Assembly (NCBI GenBank): GCA_001940705.1
Contig: MEHG01000003.1
Span: forward strand, 1 to 59,926
DNA length: 59,926 nucleotides
DNA from: Candidatus Thorarchaeota archaeon AB_25
Lineage (GTDB): Archaea; Asgardarchaeota; Thorarchaeia; Thorarchaeales; Thorarchaeaceae
Direction: 5' to 3'
Shown: positions 31,860 through 41,178 of the stretch, one piece after another
Layout: each line of letters starts with the position of its first letter
How positions within the stretch are numbered: position 1 is the first letter of the stretch
Notes under the pieces: model-generated
Told to the model about the DNA's origin: nothing
The model's database searches: none
Seen by the model: only the letters and a program-made list of their open reading frames with translations
Made by a program: the position numbers and the translations under genes

Positions 31860-34205
31860 TTATGAATCTGCTAATTTCGCACCAGCAATAGCTACTTGTC
31901 CAATTGAGATTCCACCGTCACCTGGTGGAACATTGACATGAATGAGTGGTACAAGCTTCTCCTTACTCACATAATCAATCACTGCTTTTGTAGTGATTCT
32001 ATTGAGTGCAACTCCTCCAGAGAAACCAACATGTTGTATCTGATTGTCTTTAGCTACCCTACAAGCAATGTGTGCTAATGATTCTCCCAAGTACCACTGT
32101 GCAGCATATGCTATCTCATGCTTGCTAACATTTTCTTCTTTCAATTCGAGAACTTTCATCAAACCATTTGATGTATCTAGTATCAACCCATTTCTGGACT
32201 TCTTGAATAACGGAGTAATCCGTAGATCAGTAGTCTTCGCGAATGCCTCAAGCTTCATTGGACACTCTCCATCATAGGAATTCTCAGAACAAACACCAAG
32301 CACCATCGCCACAGCATCAAGAAACCTTCCAGCGCTTGAGCTACTCATTGTATTAATTCGACGACCAAGCGAATCAATCAGGATATCTAATGTGTCTGAG
32401 GTCAAATTGGTATCAGGTCCAATAGGTGCAGAACTGACTATCCGAAGAAGGTCGTCCTTTTTCAGTGTGTTATTCAAGACTCCAACCACAGATCTTGCAG
32501 CATAGACAGCTGAGAGGTCCCCACCAGGATAATCCACACTCTTGAGACCACCGACTTTCTTGAAATCCATAAGACCACCAAGTAGTATCTCTCCTCCCCA
32601 CGCATTATCATCCTGACCAAACCCATACCCATCAGCTGTAATACAAACAATACTTGTATCATGAGGCAACATATGGTCCACAATCACCGAAGCAAGATGT
32701 GCATGATGGTGCTGAACACGAAAGAGTGGAATGTCCTGCTGCTTACTAATTTGTTCTGCAAACTCTGTTGTCAAAAACTCTGGGTGGAGATCACACGCGA
32801 CTCCATCAAGCCTGGGGATATCGAGAAGATGGAAGATGTGGTCTACGGCTTCTGACAAGAAGTCTAAACTCTCAACGCGGTTGATATCTCCGATGTGTTG
32901 CGTTGGATATATTCTTCCTGATTTCAATACGGCTGCTGTTACCTTTTCCTCAGGTCCAACGCCAACCGCCTTGATGGACTTCCAAGAATCTGTGAATTGA
33001 AGGGGATCAGGAACATATCCCCTTGCACGTCGAATGAACACTGGTCTATCCTTGTCCAGAAACTTGACTACAGAATCATCGGCTCTCTGATAGACTCTAC
33101 GATTATGAACCAGAGAATAATCAACTATGTCTTTTAGTTCAGAAACAACAACATCAGGTTCAATATACATCGGCACACCTGTAGGATTTGCACTAGTCAA
33201 CACCAGAGCTGGTTCACTTGTATATTGAAAGAGAAGATGATGAACTGGTGCATAAGGCAGCATGACCCCGATAGTATCGAGACCGGGTGCTATAGCATCT
33301 TGTACTTTGTTTGACATTAGTCCAGATTCTATTTTCTTTTGCAATAGCACTATAGGTCTTCGCCAAGATGTAAGGAGCTTCTCTTCTAGAGCGGTGAGAT
33401 ATACAACTTGCTTCAAAACGGAGAGGTCTCTTACCATTATAGCAAAAGGTCGCTGAGATCTCTTCTTCCTTTGTCGAAGAATTTCAATTGCTCTAGAATC
33501 AGATGTCTTCGTTGCGATGTGAGTCCCTGCTATACCTTGTAATGCAACAACTCGATTATTCTCAAGTATTTGCGCAACACGTTGAACGGGATTTTCAGAC
33601 TCAATTTGATTCCCCTTAGTATCAACCAACCTATAGACAGGTCCGCACACCTCACAAGCTGTAGTTTGAGCATGATAACGTCGATCAACAGGATTAGTAT
33701 AACCTGTATTACAAGTATCACATAATGGAAAATCCACCATAGTTGTGTTTGGACGGTCATAGGGAAGATCCGTTATGGTCGAGAATCTAGGTCCACAAGC
33801 TGCACATGATGTAAATGGATAACGATACCACCTAGATTCTGGATTCGTTAAATCTTCGATGCAATCATTACATATCGTGATATCTGGCGGCAATACAGGA
33901 ACAGATCCCTCTGTTCGAGTCACTGAAGATTTCTGTATTTCAAACGTTGTGAATGAATCTGTATATTTGTCCCAATCAGCTGTCAACGAATCAATCCGTG
34001 AAATTGACGGAGGGTTATTCTCAATATGACTGATCAAATTTCTGATACCAGATTCTTCTCCTTCTACAACAATTTTTACACCTGCGTCGCCTAAGTTAAG
34101 AACGAAACCTGTGAGTGAGAGAGACTCCGCAATGTTGTAGACAAATGGTCTAAATCCAACTCCTTGGACTATTCCTGTCACATGAATCTCAGCTCTTTTC
34201 TTCAC
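31860..34205 (-). CDS. hypF: Hydrogenase maturation carbamoyltransferase HypF
   Basis: About 781 residues, normal length. Order: acylphosphatase domain (GIVQGVGFRPFVYN near 10-25), two zinc-finger pairs (CNDC...CAAC and CDTC...CEVC), YrdC-like domain (RQRKKRSQRPFAIMV, LTSANPTG), and the Kae1-like domain (HHHAHLAS and a GFSGGVALN near the C-terminus). It makes the carbamoyl group that becomes the cyanide ligands of [NiFe] hydrogenases, so such a hydrogenase must be coded elsewhere. I chose GTG at 34205 with an AAGGTGT ribosome site; another GTG at 34217 is possible. No other hyp gene is adjacent. Confidence 0.95.
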   Translation of the reverse strand: MKKRAEIHVTGIVQGVGFRPFVYNIAESLSLTGFVLNLGDAGVKIVVEGEESGIRNLISHIENNPPSISRIDSLTADWDKYTDSFTTFEIQKSSVTRTEGSVPVLPPDITICNDCIEDLTNPESRWYRYPFTSCAACGPRFSTITDLPYDRPNTTMVDFPLCDTCNTGYTNPVDRRYHAQTTACEVCGPVYRLVDTKGNQIESENPVQRVAQILENNRVVALQGIAGTHIATKTSDSRAIEILRQRKKRSQRPFAIMVRDLSVLKQVVYLTALEEKLLTSWRRPIVLLQKKIESGLMSNKVQDAIAPGLDTIGVMLPYAPVHHLLFQYTSEPALVLTSANPTGVPMYIEPDVVVSELKDIVDYSLVHNRRVYQRADDSVVKFLDKDRPVFIRRARGYVPDPLQFTDSWKSIKAVGVGPEEKVTAAVLKSGRIYPTQHIGDINRVESLDFLSEAVDHIFHLLDIPRLDGVACDLHPEFLTTEFAEQISKQQDIPLFRVQHHHAHLASVIVDHMLPHDTSIVCITADGYGFGQDDNAWGGEILLGGLMDFKKVGGLKSVDYPGGDLSAVYAARSVVGVLNNTLKKDDLLRIVSSAPIGPDTNLTSDTLDILIDSLGRRINTMSSSSAGRFLDAVAMVLGVCSENSYDGECPMKLEAFAKTTDLRITPLFKKSRNGLILDTSNGLMKVLELKEENVSKHEIAYAAQWYLGESLAHIACRVAKDNQIQHVGFSGGVALNRITTKAVIDYVSKEKLVPLIHVNVPPGDGGISIGQVAIAGAKLADS

Positions 34206-34276
34206 GGACCAATACACCTTGATGTTTCCGTGACCATTCTCGATATTAATTCAATGACGTGACTAAATCCTACATT

Positions 34277-34292
34277 GTATTACAAGAAATAC
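34277..34292. repeat. GTATTAC-family palindrome, copy 3
   Basis: GTATTACAAGAAATAC, one mismatch from a perfect palindrome, 72 bp upstream of the hypF start and 70 bp upstream of the next gene. Confidence 0.5.
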
Positions 34293-34361
34293 CAGTATCA
34301 TGTAAGATTCTTTGTAGGTCCTCTTAAGGTCGCTGTAGGAAAAAGGATTGAGTGAGCAACC

Positions 34362-34778
34362 TTGACAAGCCGTAGTGTGCGTACCCGACGATTGGTCCGA
34401 GAACCTGAAGCAACCCCTTCAATATTGGCTTCAATACCAGAATGTCTTAGGAATGCACTCAAGGAGGCAATCAGTACAAGAGGAAGAGGGAGAAAGTCTG
34501 TCTTAATCTCAAGTAATAGTCTCACTAACAGATTCATTTTTTCTAGATGGGGTATACGACCTTCCCAACGTAGACGATACAAGAATCTCTTTGCTTCTGT
34601 GAGAAAACAGAGTCGCGTCGTGTTTCAGCACTTTCTCCTGCGAGGTCGAGTCGAGTGGACTGATAATTCAGAAAGACATGTTTTTGGGGTCTACAAATTT
34701 GATGAGATCCGAGGGAATCTGATTCTTGGGTTTGTTATAATGACGCCTGAGTCAGAATGGACTCTCTCAAACAGATAA
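34362..34778 (+). CDS. Small basic protein, unknown
   Basis: 138 residues from a TTG start. The N-terminus is rich in Arg and Ser. The C-terminal third (VEWTDNSERHVFGVYKFDEI, then LGFVIMTPESEW) looks like folded beta structure, so I lean to a real gene. An overlapping reading frame on the other strand is shorter and lacks such pattern. No family recognised. It is divergent from hypF. Confidence 0.45.
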   Translation: MTSRSVRTRRLVREPEATPSILASIPECLRNALKEAISTRGRGRKSVLISSNSLTNRFIFSRWGIRPSQRRRYKNLFASVRKQSRVVFQHFLLRGRVEWTDNSERHVFGVYKFDEIRGNLILGFVIMTPESEWTLSNR

Positions 34779-34999
34779 TCATCCTACTCATTTCACACAA
34801 AGGCATCAATATACTTGACTGAAAGCTACATAAGCCTCCGACACTGTCTAGTTGTATACAAAACTGTATCCGCCCATTAGACCTTCTATGCATAATAAGA
34901 AAAGGACCTAATAATGCTATATCCTCGATTTAAAGGGTTTAGATGGCCGATAGAAAGTGCATCTCCGACGTGCATAATAGTGGAAATCTAAGATGGTGA

Positions 35000-35554
35000 A
35001 TGAACTTGGGATCCAGAAACACAAAGAAAGGTAGCGAAAAAGAAACCATGAAACAACTGACATCCGGTGCCCGGCAGGTACTGAAAGAACCAATTCTAAA
35101 AACACTTCAAGAGGGCTCAGTGTTGAGCGAAGCCCAGATGGAAACACTGCTACTTGACCTAGTAGTGGAAGACAGCTATGGGACTCATATCACATACGAG
35201 GATAAAGCGGCATACCGATCAAAAAGTGGGACTAGATCACGTGGTGTTTCTAGAGGAGCGTTCAATAGAACACTAAAACAGGCTCGCCGAAATCTATCCC
35301 GCTGCCTTTACACCATGTTACTCCTTGCCTACCTAGGTCTCTTTGAACTAACAATATTCCGTCCCTTTGAGGAAGTTGCCGCTAGGATAGGTGATTATCG
35401 AAGAATCCGTGACATCCTCGCTGGTAAGACTGAGTTGACTGCAGAAGAATTGGAGAGTGTCAGAGCCACTGAACGGACAATCATGTCAGCACTCGATGAG
35501 CTCTCATCATCACTTGCTCTCAAATCTGAAATGTCAAAGAAGAAATCTGACTGA
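35000..35554 (+). CDS. Hypothetical helical protein, possible DNA-binding
   Basis: 184 residues (ATG at 35000; an ATG at 35048 is possible). Almost wholly helical with a basic patch YRSKSGTRSRGVSRGAFNRT followed by LKQARRNLSRCLYTMLLLAYL, which resembles a helix-turn-helix next to a hydrophobic helix. The C-terminal helix is charged and ends in a lysine tail. A TATA-like GATTTAAAG lies at about 34927-34935. No family recognised. Confidence 0.6.
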   Translation: MNLGSRNTKKGSEKETMKQLTSGARQVLKEPILKTLQEGSVLSEAQMETLLLDLVVEDSYGTHITYEDKAAYRSKSGTRSRGVSRGAFNRTLKQARRNLSRCLYTMLLLAYLGLFELTIFRPFEEVAARIGDYRRIRDILAGKTELTAEELESVRATERTIMSALDELSSSLALKSEMSKKKSD

Positions 35555-35960
35555 TCAGTAAAAAAAAAGAAAACGGCTCGAGCGTGTCGCACCGAAAAGC
35601 ATCCCGACGCATTTGAGCACAGTCCTTCTCCAGCACTCAAGCAACCATTAGGTCATCCTGGAGGTTTGTTTGAGGAGATAGAGATGACAATGACGAGCAC
35701 CTGAAACGTCGGAGAGATGTGCCCCGTCGACGTCGGCCTACTTGCCATTGTACGACACACTCATATTTTACATGGTCACAATGATACATAGTTCTAATCT
35801 TAGAACGACATTTTCAACTTATTTTCAGGTTTAATTTGGCGCTCAACCAAATGCTATGATACATGTATTACAATAAATACAGTGCTCAATATCCTAAGAA
35901 ACCTTAATCGTAGCTTCACAATAAATATGCACCATACAAGGGAAACAGTAGTGATGTTAC
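35555..35960. other. 406-bp intergenic region, mostly featureless
   Basis: No gene I can support. It includes an A-rich run and a GC-richer stretch (about 35580-35750), then AT-rich DNA with one GTATTAC-family palindrome (35865-35880) upstream of the next gene. Confidence 0.5.
35865..35880. repeat. GTATTAC-family palindrome, copy 4
   Basis: GTATTACAATAAATAC, close to copy 3, 80 bp upstream of the TTG start of the following gene, a possible promoter position. Confidence 0.5.
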
Positions 35961-37217
35961 TTGGTTGATGAAAATAGTCGTGATAGGCTTTTCAAAGCAG
36001 TCAGGGAACGTATCAAAGAATCTGATGAACAAGATCGGGTACTATTGATTACAAACGCAATTGGAGAACGCCGATACCGGGACCTAGTAGATATTGTTGC
36101 TAATATTGAGAGTGAAGATGGTTGGTCTACAACGCTTGAGTTATTGATGAAAGCACAAAATCAGAAGTACACTTCGCCGATAATAGTCGGCCAAGACAAA
36201 ACAAATCTGGAAGAATTGAAGTACAGAGAAATGATATTCGAACTTTTATCATGTAATGGATTGGAACCTGTCACAGCAGACACAATCAAGCTACTCAAGG
36301 AACTGGACAGCGAATCTTCACTAGTAGATGCCTCTCGTGTTCTTGTTTCTAGATTAGAGGAATTAGCAATTAATCAAATACAAGCAGCTGGTGACACGCT
36401 ATTCTTCGACTTATCTGAAAACGTTTCAGTTTCTCAAGAAACTACGAATTTGCTAGAACATCTCAGAAGTGAGAACATTCGTAGTTTATCACTGGAACGA
36501 AACAAGAATCAAATCAATATCGAGCCACTATGGTACTGTGAGTATGGCAGACTTGCATTATCAGCTCTCGGTGTCAAAGGGAATATAGTAGATTCAGATA
36601 TCTTTGATAGTGTATTGTCAGTAATACAAGTACCATTGGCCAATAAAACAAAGATTGTAGATGTTCAATCTTTTTCAGATACTGGGGAGGACACACAATC
36701 TCATCCTTCAAACAGTGTGTATAGAAAACTGCACACTCATCTTATTCATCATGAAGTAAACGAGCTAAGCTTACTAGCAAGCAGGCACGCAGTACCACTA
36801 CTCAACACCCTGCTTGATGAAGCATCATCAGCATATGAAGACGTTTCATCTACTACTGGCTACAAAGAAATACTCGACTACATCAATGCCCATATTTCAG
36901 TCCGCGACGTGGAATCAATTCTTGCTTTAGAGAAATCATCACAGATGAAGAACACACGTATTGCAACTACAGCAATTCTAGCTATTGGTAACTTCTACCA
37001 CGAATCATCTGCCGCTACACTTGTAAAATTGTTCTGCACCCGGAAAAACGATGAGATAGTAAAAGTCGTGGCGAAAGCAATTGAGAATGTTTACAAAAAA
37101 TGTCCAGAGGCGGATCGTGTTATTATTGACTCATTAGATACTGAATGCAGAAATCATGGGAAGCTAAAGAAGCTATATAGACGCCTAATTAAGGAAAAAC
37201 CGCTGTATTACCAGTAG
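35961..37217 (+). CDS. Hypothetical protein with HEAT-like C-terminal repeats
   Basis: 418 residues from a TTG start. The protein is helical throughout. The C-terminal half has HEAT-like helix pairs, for example NTRIATTAILAIGNFYHES followed by AATLVKLFCTRKNDEIVKVV and AKAIENVYKKC. The HEAT character suggests protein-protein contact. No catalytic motif seen. The final codons overlap a GTATTAC-family palindrome (37205-37220). Upstream of an acyl-CoA synthetase gene on the same strand by 59 bp, perhaps co-transcribed. Confidence 0.65.
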   Translation: MVDENSRDRLFKAVRERIKESDEQDRVLLITNAIGERRYRDLVDIVANIESEDGWSTTLELLMKAQNQKYTSPIIVGQDKTNLEELKYREMIFELLSCNGLEPVTADTIKLLKELDSESSLVDASRVLVSRLEELAINQIQAAGDTLFFDLSENVSVSQETTNLLEHLRSENIRSLSLERNKNQINIEPLWYCEYGRLALSALGVKGNIVDSDIFDSVLSVIQVPLANKTKIVDVQSFSDTGEDTQSHPSNSVYRKLHTHLIHHEVNELSLLASRHAVPLLNTLLDEASSAYEDVSSTTGYKEILDYINAHISVRDVESILALEKSSQMKNTRIATTAILAIGNFYHESSAATLVKLFCTRKNDEIVKVVAKAIENVYKKCPEADRVIIDSLDTECRNHGKLKKLYRRLIKEKPLYYQ

Positions 37218-37220
37218 TAC
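37205..37220. repeat. GTATTAC-family palindrome, copy 5 (imperfect)
   Basis: GTATTACCAGTAGTAC, one mismatch from the pattern, overlapping the stop of the HEAT-like gene. Confidence 0.4.
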
Positions 37221-37276
37221 AGTGAATACCTGTTCTGACGACAGACATAAATCACACTCACCTCTGGCGTGGACCC

Positions 37277-38662
37277 ATGAAAGGTTCTGAGACCGAGCTG
37301 GTCAAGAGCATGGATTCATTCTTCAATCCCAAAAGGGTCGCTCTCGTTGGCGCGTCTACAGATTACAGAAAACTTGGCAATTCTATACTAATGAATCTGT
37401 TAGCATCAAAAATCAAAGTATTTCCAGTGACGCGTAGCAGAGACCGTGTACTAGGTATACAAGCATACAAGAGTCTCAGCGATTTACCAGAACCTGTAGA
37501 TTTGGTGATAGTAGCAGTTGCCGCCAAGTACTGTGCTCCACTAATACCTGAAATCAGAAAAGCTGGTGCTACAAATGCAGTAATAATTTCTGGTGGGTTC
37601 AGTGAAGCTGGACCTGAAGGAGCTGAGTTAGAAAACCTACTTGTGAAAGCAGCCGAAGATTCAGGAGTTCGTATACTTGGTCCAAACTGTGTGGGAGTTT
37701 CCAACAGTCGTTTGTTCAATGGGACGTTCACAATGATGCCCGAAAAAGGCAATATTGCATTTGTTTCACAGAGTGGAGCACTTGGGGGCATGATTATTTA
37801 CACCACCAGGGCTAAGAGAATTGGAATGAGTAAGTTTGCCAGCATTGGCAATTCTGCAGATGTGGGGTTTGTTGAGATTCTAAACTATTTCAGAGAGGAC
37901 CCAAAATCTTCAGTCATCGCAGTGTATGTTGAAGGTGTTGATGAAGGGCGAGCACTTTTCGAGTCTTTGTATAATGCAGCGAAAAAAAAACCTGTAGTCA
38001 TATTGAAAGGTGGAAGAAGCGAAGCAGGTGGTCGCGCTACTCACTCCCATACCGGATCATTAGCTGGTTCTACCAAAGTATTTGACGGAATGATACGTCA
38101 GGCTGGCTGTGTCACTGCACCAACTCTAGACACCCTTTTTGAAATATGCAAACTCTTTGATTATCAACCAATACCAAAGGGAAATCGTATTGGTATTATT
38201 AGTAATACAGGAGGCGCGGGAGTTCTTGCGACTGATGCCGCATCTGAGCTCAATCTTGAAATTGCTCAACTTGAAGAGGGGACAAAGGACGAGCTTCGAC
38301 AAGATCTTCCCCCGATGGCTTCAACCAACAATCCAATTGATGTTGTGGCAAGCGGTGGTAGAAGAGAATATAGAATAGCTACTGAACTCTTGTTGAAAGA
38401 CTCCAATGTCGACATACTCCTTGTCATATGTGCAGTCCCAACGTTCGCAGGGATGACGCAGACAGAACACGCTACAGGAACCTTGGAAGGCATCCGCTCC
38501 ACTTCAATTGACAAGCCCGTTGTAGGAGTTTGGTTAGCTGGAGATGTTGGTAAACCAGGGAAGGATCTTCTAGAGATGAATAAGATACCCTGCTATGATG
38601 ATCCAGCGCAAGCGACACTCTGTATTGCCCGAGTGGTTGAGTATGCAGAGATGCATCGTTAA
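37277..38662 (+). CDS. Acyl-CoA synthetase (ADP-forming), alpha subunit
   Basis: 461 residues, alpha subunit size. It converts acyl-CoA plus ADP and Pi to the free acid, CoA and ATP, the energy-yielding last step of archaeal amino acid fermentation. CoA-binding domain VALVGASTDYRKLGNSI (21-37); GPNCVGV (135-141); AFVSQSGALGG (161-171); and the phosphohistidine loop GGRATHSHTGSLAGS with His258 at the position of the active-site His of Pyrococcus ACD. The ATP-grasp beta subunit is not adjacent and must be elsewhere. It fits functionally with iorAB nearby. Confidence 0.93.
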   Translation: MKGSETELVKSMDSFFNPKRVALVGASTDYRKLGNSILMNLLASKIKVFPVTRSRDRVLGIQAYKSLSDLPEPVDLVIVAVAAKYCAPLIPEIRKAGATNAVIISGGFSEAGPEGAELENLLVKAAEDSGVRILGPNCVGVSNSRLFNGTFTMMPEKGNIAFVSQSGALGGMIIYTTRAKRIGMSKFASIGNSADVGFVEILNYFREDPKSSVIAVYVEGVDEGRALFESLYNAAKKKPVVILKGGRSEAGGRATHSHTGSLAGSTKVFDGMIRQAGCVTAPTLDTLFEICKLFDYQPIPKGNRIGIISNTGGAGVLATDAASELNLEIAQLEEGTKDELRQDLPPMASTNNPIDVVASGGRREYRIATELLLKDSNVDILLVICAVPTFAGMTQTEHATGTLEGIRSTSIDKPVVGVWLAGDVGKPGKDLLEMNKIPCYDDPAQATLCIARVVEYAEMHR

Positions 38663-38695
38663 TTCTTATACCACATATCTGCTAATTCCTAGTTC

Positions 38696-38710
38696 TAATA
38701 CCAGTATTAC
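38696..38710. repeat. GTATTAC-family palindrome, copy 6
   Basis: TAATACCAGTATTAC with flanks CTAATACCAGTATTACAATT, in the 62-bp gap between convergent stops, and one base different from copy 2. Confidence 0.5.
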
Positions 38711-38724
38711 AATTGATAAATTGC

Positions 38725-39027
38725 CTAGGACTCAAGATATTCATCAGCTATCTGCGGAAATTCCTGTGCAACTGCCTCACGGAGTTGTTTCTCTACCCAC
38801 ATACTCAGGTTGATTGCCTTTGACTTCCTGATTGCTTGTAGACAAACTCTGAGATCAGTTGGAATAGAGAAAGAAACGATTGGACTCTTACGCTCTTTAT
38901 TTGGAACAGAAGATAAGAGTTCGCTCTGTCTTTCCACTGGTTCAATTTCTCTAGCTGTTACTCTTGTTTGTTTTTCCTCTCCGTCTTCTTTCTCCGCTTC
39001 TTTTCTATACTTTCCAAGTAGACTCAT
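38725..39027 (-). CDS. Ribbon-helix-helix-like protein
   Basis: About 100 residues. A charged N-terminal half (KYRKEAEKEDGEEKQTR) is followed by IVSFSIPTDLRVCLQAIRKS and INLSMWVEKQLREAVAQ, the strand-helix-helix pattern of CopG-type DNA-binding proteins. Start ATG at 39025-39027 with GGAGGT 8 bases before, lying inside the last codons of the upstream AAA+ gene (stop 39029-39031). The two genes are therefore coupled; the RHH protein may supply DNA binding to the ATPase. Confidence 0.65.
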   Translation of the reverse strand: MSLLGKYRKEAEKEDGEEKQTRVTAREIEPVERQSELLSSVPNKERKSPIVSFSIPTDLRVCLQAIRKSKAINLSMWVEKQLREAVAQEFPQIADEYLES

Positions 39028-39028
39028 T

Positions 39029-40003
39029 TCATTGTACCTCCTTGAGTAAGGTTGCATATGCTTTCGAAACAAGCTCAGCAATGTCCTTAGTCACGTCTGG
39101 ATTTCCAGAATTTCTAAAATTCTCAGCCGCCACTTGTTGACATCCGCGCGCTAGCATTCGTATATCACGTGGATTTCCTTTTGTTGCCGTATTGATGACT
39201 TTCACTGCTTCATCAGAAAAGGGGTAAACATCAAAGGTTTCTGGATCAAAGCTATCAATTTGTCCTTGTGCATAAGCAATCCGACGGCCTATGAATTCCC
39301 TCGCTTTCGCATCATTAAGTGGGGGAACATCAAGAGGTTCGGTACGGTGTGCTATTTGCGGTAAGAATGAAAGCATTGCATTCCAGTATATCAAAGTCCC
39401 AGACATTACTAGGGTGAATATGGGCTCATCAAGAGCTCCTGAGTATGCATCAATCATTTCCTCAGTCGGCAGGTCTGCAAGGAATCTTAACTTGTGGAAT
39501 GCCGCTTCTTGATTGTCTGCAACATCTTCAATGAACAAAGCAGTACGACTCTGTTCTTCGAGATATCTCCGAAGACTTTCTTTTGCAACTGCATCAATAA
39601 TCTGACTAGACTCCCATGACCTTCGATATTTTACTCTAAGAGAATCAGCAATTGCTGAAGCCATTTGTTTCTCATAGAGCCCGGTCATGCCGACATAGCC
39701 AGTGATGAATTTGTTACCCTTACGATCAGCCAGTGTAGGTAGGTCTCTTAAAGCCAACAGCATCAATGTGCTCTTGCCTGAGCCTACTGGTCCCCGAATG
39801 AAGACATGACGTTCATTCGTAATAATCAAGTCAACAATGGAATCCAAAAAGTCACTGTCTTCTATATACAGACGACTGTCTGGCATCTTGAAGCCACGAA
39901 AAGGTGAGAATCTAGCACCAATCCTCTCTTCCCACGCGCGAAGAACCTCTTTGCGGGTATTGAAGTGACGAATCAATGCACTCTCATGAATTGCAATTGT
40001 CAT
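39029..40003 (-). CDS. AAA+ ATPase, Orc1/Cdc6-like core without winged helix
   Basis: About 324 residues from ATG at 40001-40003. Walker A RGPVGSGKSTLM near 70-81, a Walker B ALFIEDVAD with ED instead of DE, and a sensor-2 motif GNPRDIRMLARG near the C-terminus. The order resembles Orc1/Cdc6, but the C-terminal winged-helix domain is absent. It is coupled to a ribbon-helix-helix protein gene, a pairing typical of partition or plasmid replication modules; whether it is one here is an inference. A GTATTAC-family palindrome lies 32-47 bp upstream of its start. Confidence 0.72.
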   Translation of the reverse strand: MTIAIHESALIRHFNTRKEVLRAWEERIGARFSPFRGFKMPDSRLYIEDSDFLDSIVDLIITNERHVFIRGPVGSGKSTLMLLALRDLPTLADRKGNKFITGYVGMTGLYEKQMASAIADSLRVKYRRSWESSQIIDAVAKESLRRYLEEQSRTALFIEDVADNQEAAFHKLRFLADLPTEEMIDAYSGALDEPIFTLVMSGTLIYWNAMLSFLPQIAHRTEPLDVPPLNDAKAREFIGRRIAYAQGQIDSFDPETFDVYPFSDEAVKVINTATKGNPRDIRMLARGCQQVAAENFRNSGNPDVTKDIAELVSKAYATLLKEVQ

Positions 40004-40034
40004 TATGTGGACCTCTAAAGATGTGGTATCACAA

Positions 40035-40050
40035 GTACTTCTTGTAATAC
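40035..40050. repeat. GTATTAC-family palindrome, copy 7
   Basis: GTACTTCTTGTAATAC; read on the other strand it is GTATTACAAGAAGTAC, one base from copy 3. It lies in the divergent promoter region between the AAA+ gene and a small membrane protein. Confidence 0.5.
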
Positions 40051-40185
40051 AATTTTGAAACAATAGTTCTAGATATAAAATGTGTGGTAAATTACGCCAT
40101 TCAGACACAACCTTTTTGAAGAGATTGAACTGGCTGAAAGTTCAGTACAAGCTTCAATCAAGAAGTATTATAGGAGTTACTTGGA

Positions 40186-40464
40186 ATGGATGTAGAACGA
40201 ATTAAGCACATCATGAACTCACTGATGATTCTCTCTTTCCTCATTTTTGGCGCGCTTTCAGGAATCATCTTGATAACAGATGTTCCACTAACGAACACAT
40301 CCGTTTCTCTTCCCTTTGCATTCCTGTATATCTCCACTGCTACCTTTGTGATTACAGCTCAAATCAACGAACGTCCAAAATTGATACAGAGGTATCTTCG
40401 GGACTGGTTAATCATGTGTCTTATTGGAATTATCATTAGTGCGTTAGTCTTCACATTCTATTGA
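40186..40464 (+). CDS. Small membrane protein, unknown
   Basis: 92 residues with three predicted transmembrane segments (about 11-31, 40-57 and 73-92) separated by short loops, one holding NERPKLIQRYLRDW. No family recognised. Upstream of atpD by 72 bp on the same strand, but no link to ATPase function is evident. Confidence 0.65.
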   Translation: MDVERIKHIMNSLMILSFLIFGALSGIILITDVPLTNTSVSLPFAFLYISTATFVITAQINERPKLIQRYLRDWLIMCLIGIIISALVFTFY

Positions 40465-40535
40465 TACGGAACGCAAGAGTTTAGAACCACAATGATATAC
40501 CACACGCTACTCTACTCTCCATAGAAGTGACAATC

Positions 40536-41171
40536 ATGAGTAAGATTCTGTCTGGTACAAAGACCACCCGCATGGAACTGCTTGCTCTAAAGAACAGAAT
40601 GAGGTTGGCCGAAAGAGGACACGATCTTCTCCGAGAGAAACGTGATTCTCTCATAATGGAATTCTTCAATGCCATAGCAGAAATCAAAGAGGCTAGAGAG
40701 AAAGTTGATATCGCTCTTTCAGAAGCTTTCTCAGCTCTCACCCAAGCAAAGATGATAATGGGTCCTGCAAGAGTTGTAGAATTTGCATATGCCAGTAGGC
40801 TTGAAGCGAACCTGAGTATCTCAACAAGATCAATGATGGGGGTTCGAGTCCCAGTCCTATCGGTAGAACAACATACTCCTGACCTTCCATACTCTCTCTC
40901 AGACTCAAGTGCCAAATTTGATGTCATGAGTGAGAAATTCAAGGAAGCACTGAATGCAATTGTTCGCCTAGCAGAAATCGAATCAACTGTAAAGCGCCTT
41001 GCTCTCGAAATTGAACGTACAAAACGACGAGTGTCAGCTCTAGAAACTGTTGTAATTCCTCGCCTTGATGCGACTGCACGTTTTGTAAAGCTCGCACTTG
41101 AAGAACGAGAACGCGAAGATTTTGTTCGTTTGAAAATGGTACGTGATTGGATTACTGCAGAGGAAGAGTAA
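40536..41171 (+). CDS. atpD: A-type ATP synthase subunit D
   Basis: About 211 residues. The start KTTRMELLALKNRMRLAERG with GHDLLREKRDSLI and the long terminal helix ERTKRRVSALETVVIPRL are typical of A/V-type subunit D, the central rotor stalk. Start chosen at the ATG at 40536; an upstream in-frame GTG lies at 40527. In most archaea subunit D is the last gene of the atp operon; here no other atp gene is visible in the neighbourhood, so the operon has been split. Confidence 0.95.
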   Translation: MSKILSGTKTTRMELLALKNRMRLAERGHDLLREKRDSLIMEFFNAIAEIKEAREKVDIALSEAFSALTQAKMIMGPARVVEFAYASRLEANLSISTRSMMGVRVPVLSVEQHTPDLPYSLSDSSAKFDVMSEKFKEALNAIVRLAEIESTVKRLALEIERTKRRVSALETVVIPRLDATARFVKLALEEREREDFVRLKMVRDWITAEEE

Positions 41172-41178
41172 ATTGTTC

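Noticed and set aside
35690-35725. Possible box C/D small RNA (ATGAC and CTGA motifs)
   Set aside because: No proper RTGATGA box C and no matching C'/D' pair or k-turn stem could be found.
38193-38208. GTATTATTAGTAATAC inside the acyl-CoA synthetase gene, and similar copies near 30374, 33706 and 36631
   Set aside because: They match the palindrome family but lie in conserved coding (for example IISNTGG), so the sequence is explained by codons. They do lower the statistical weight of the family and should be counted in any test.
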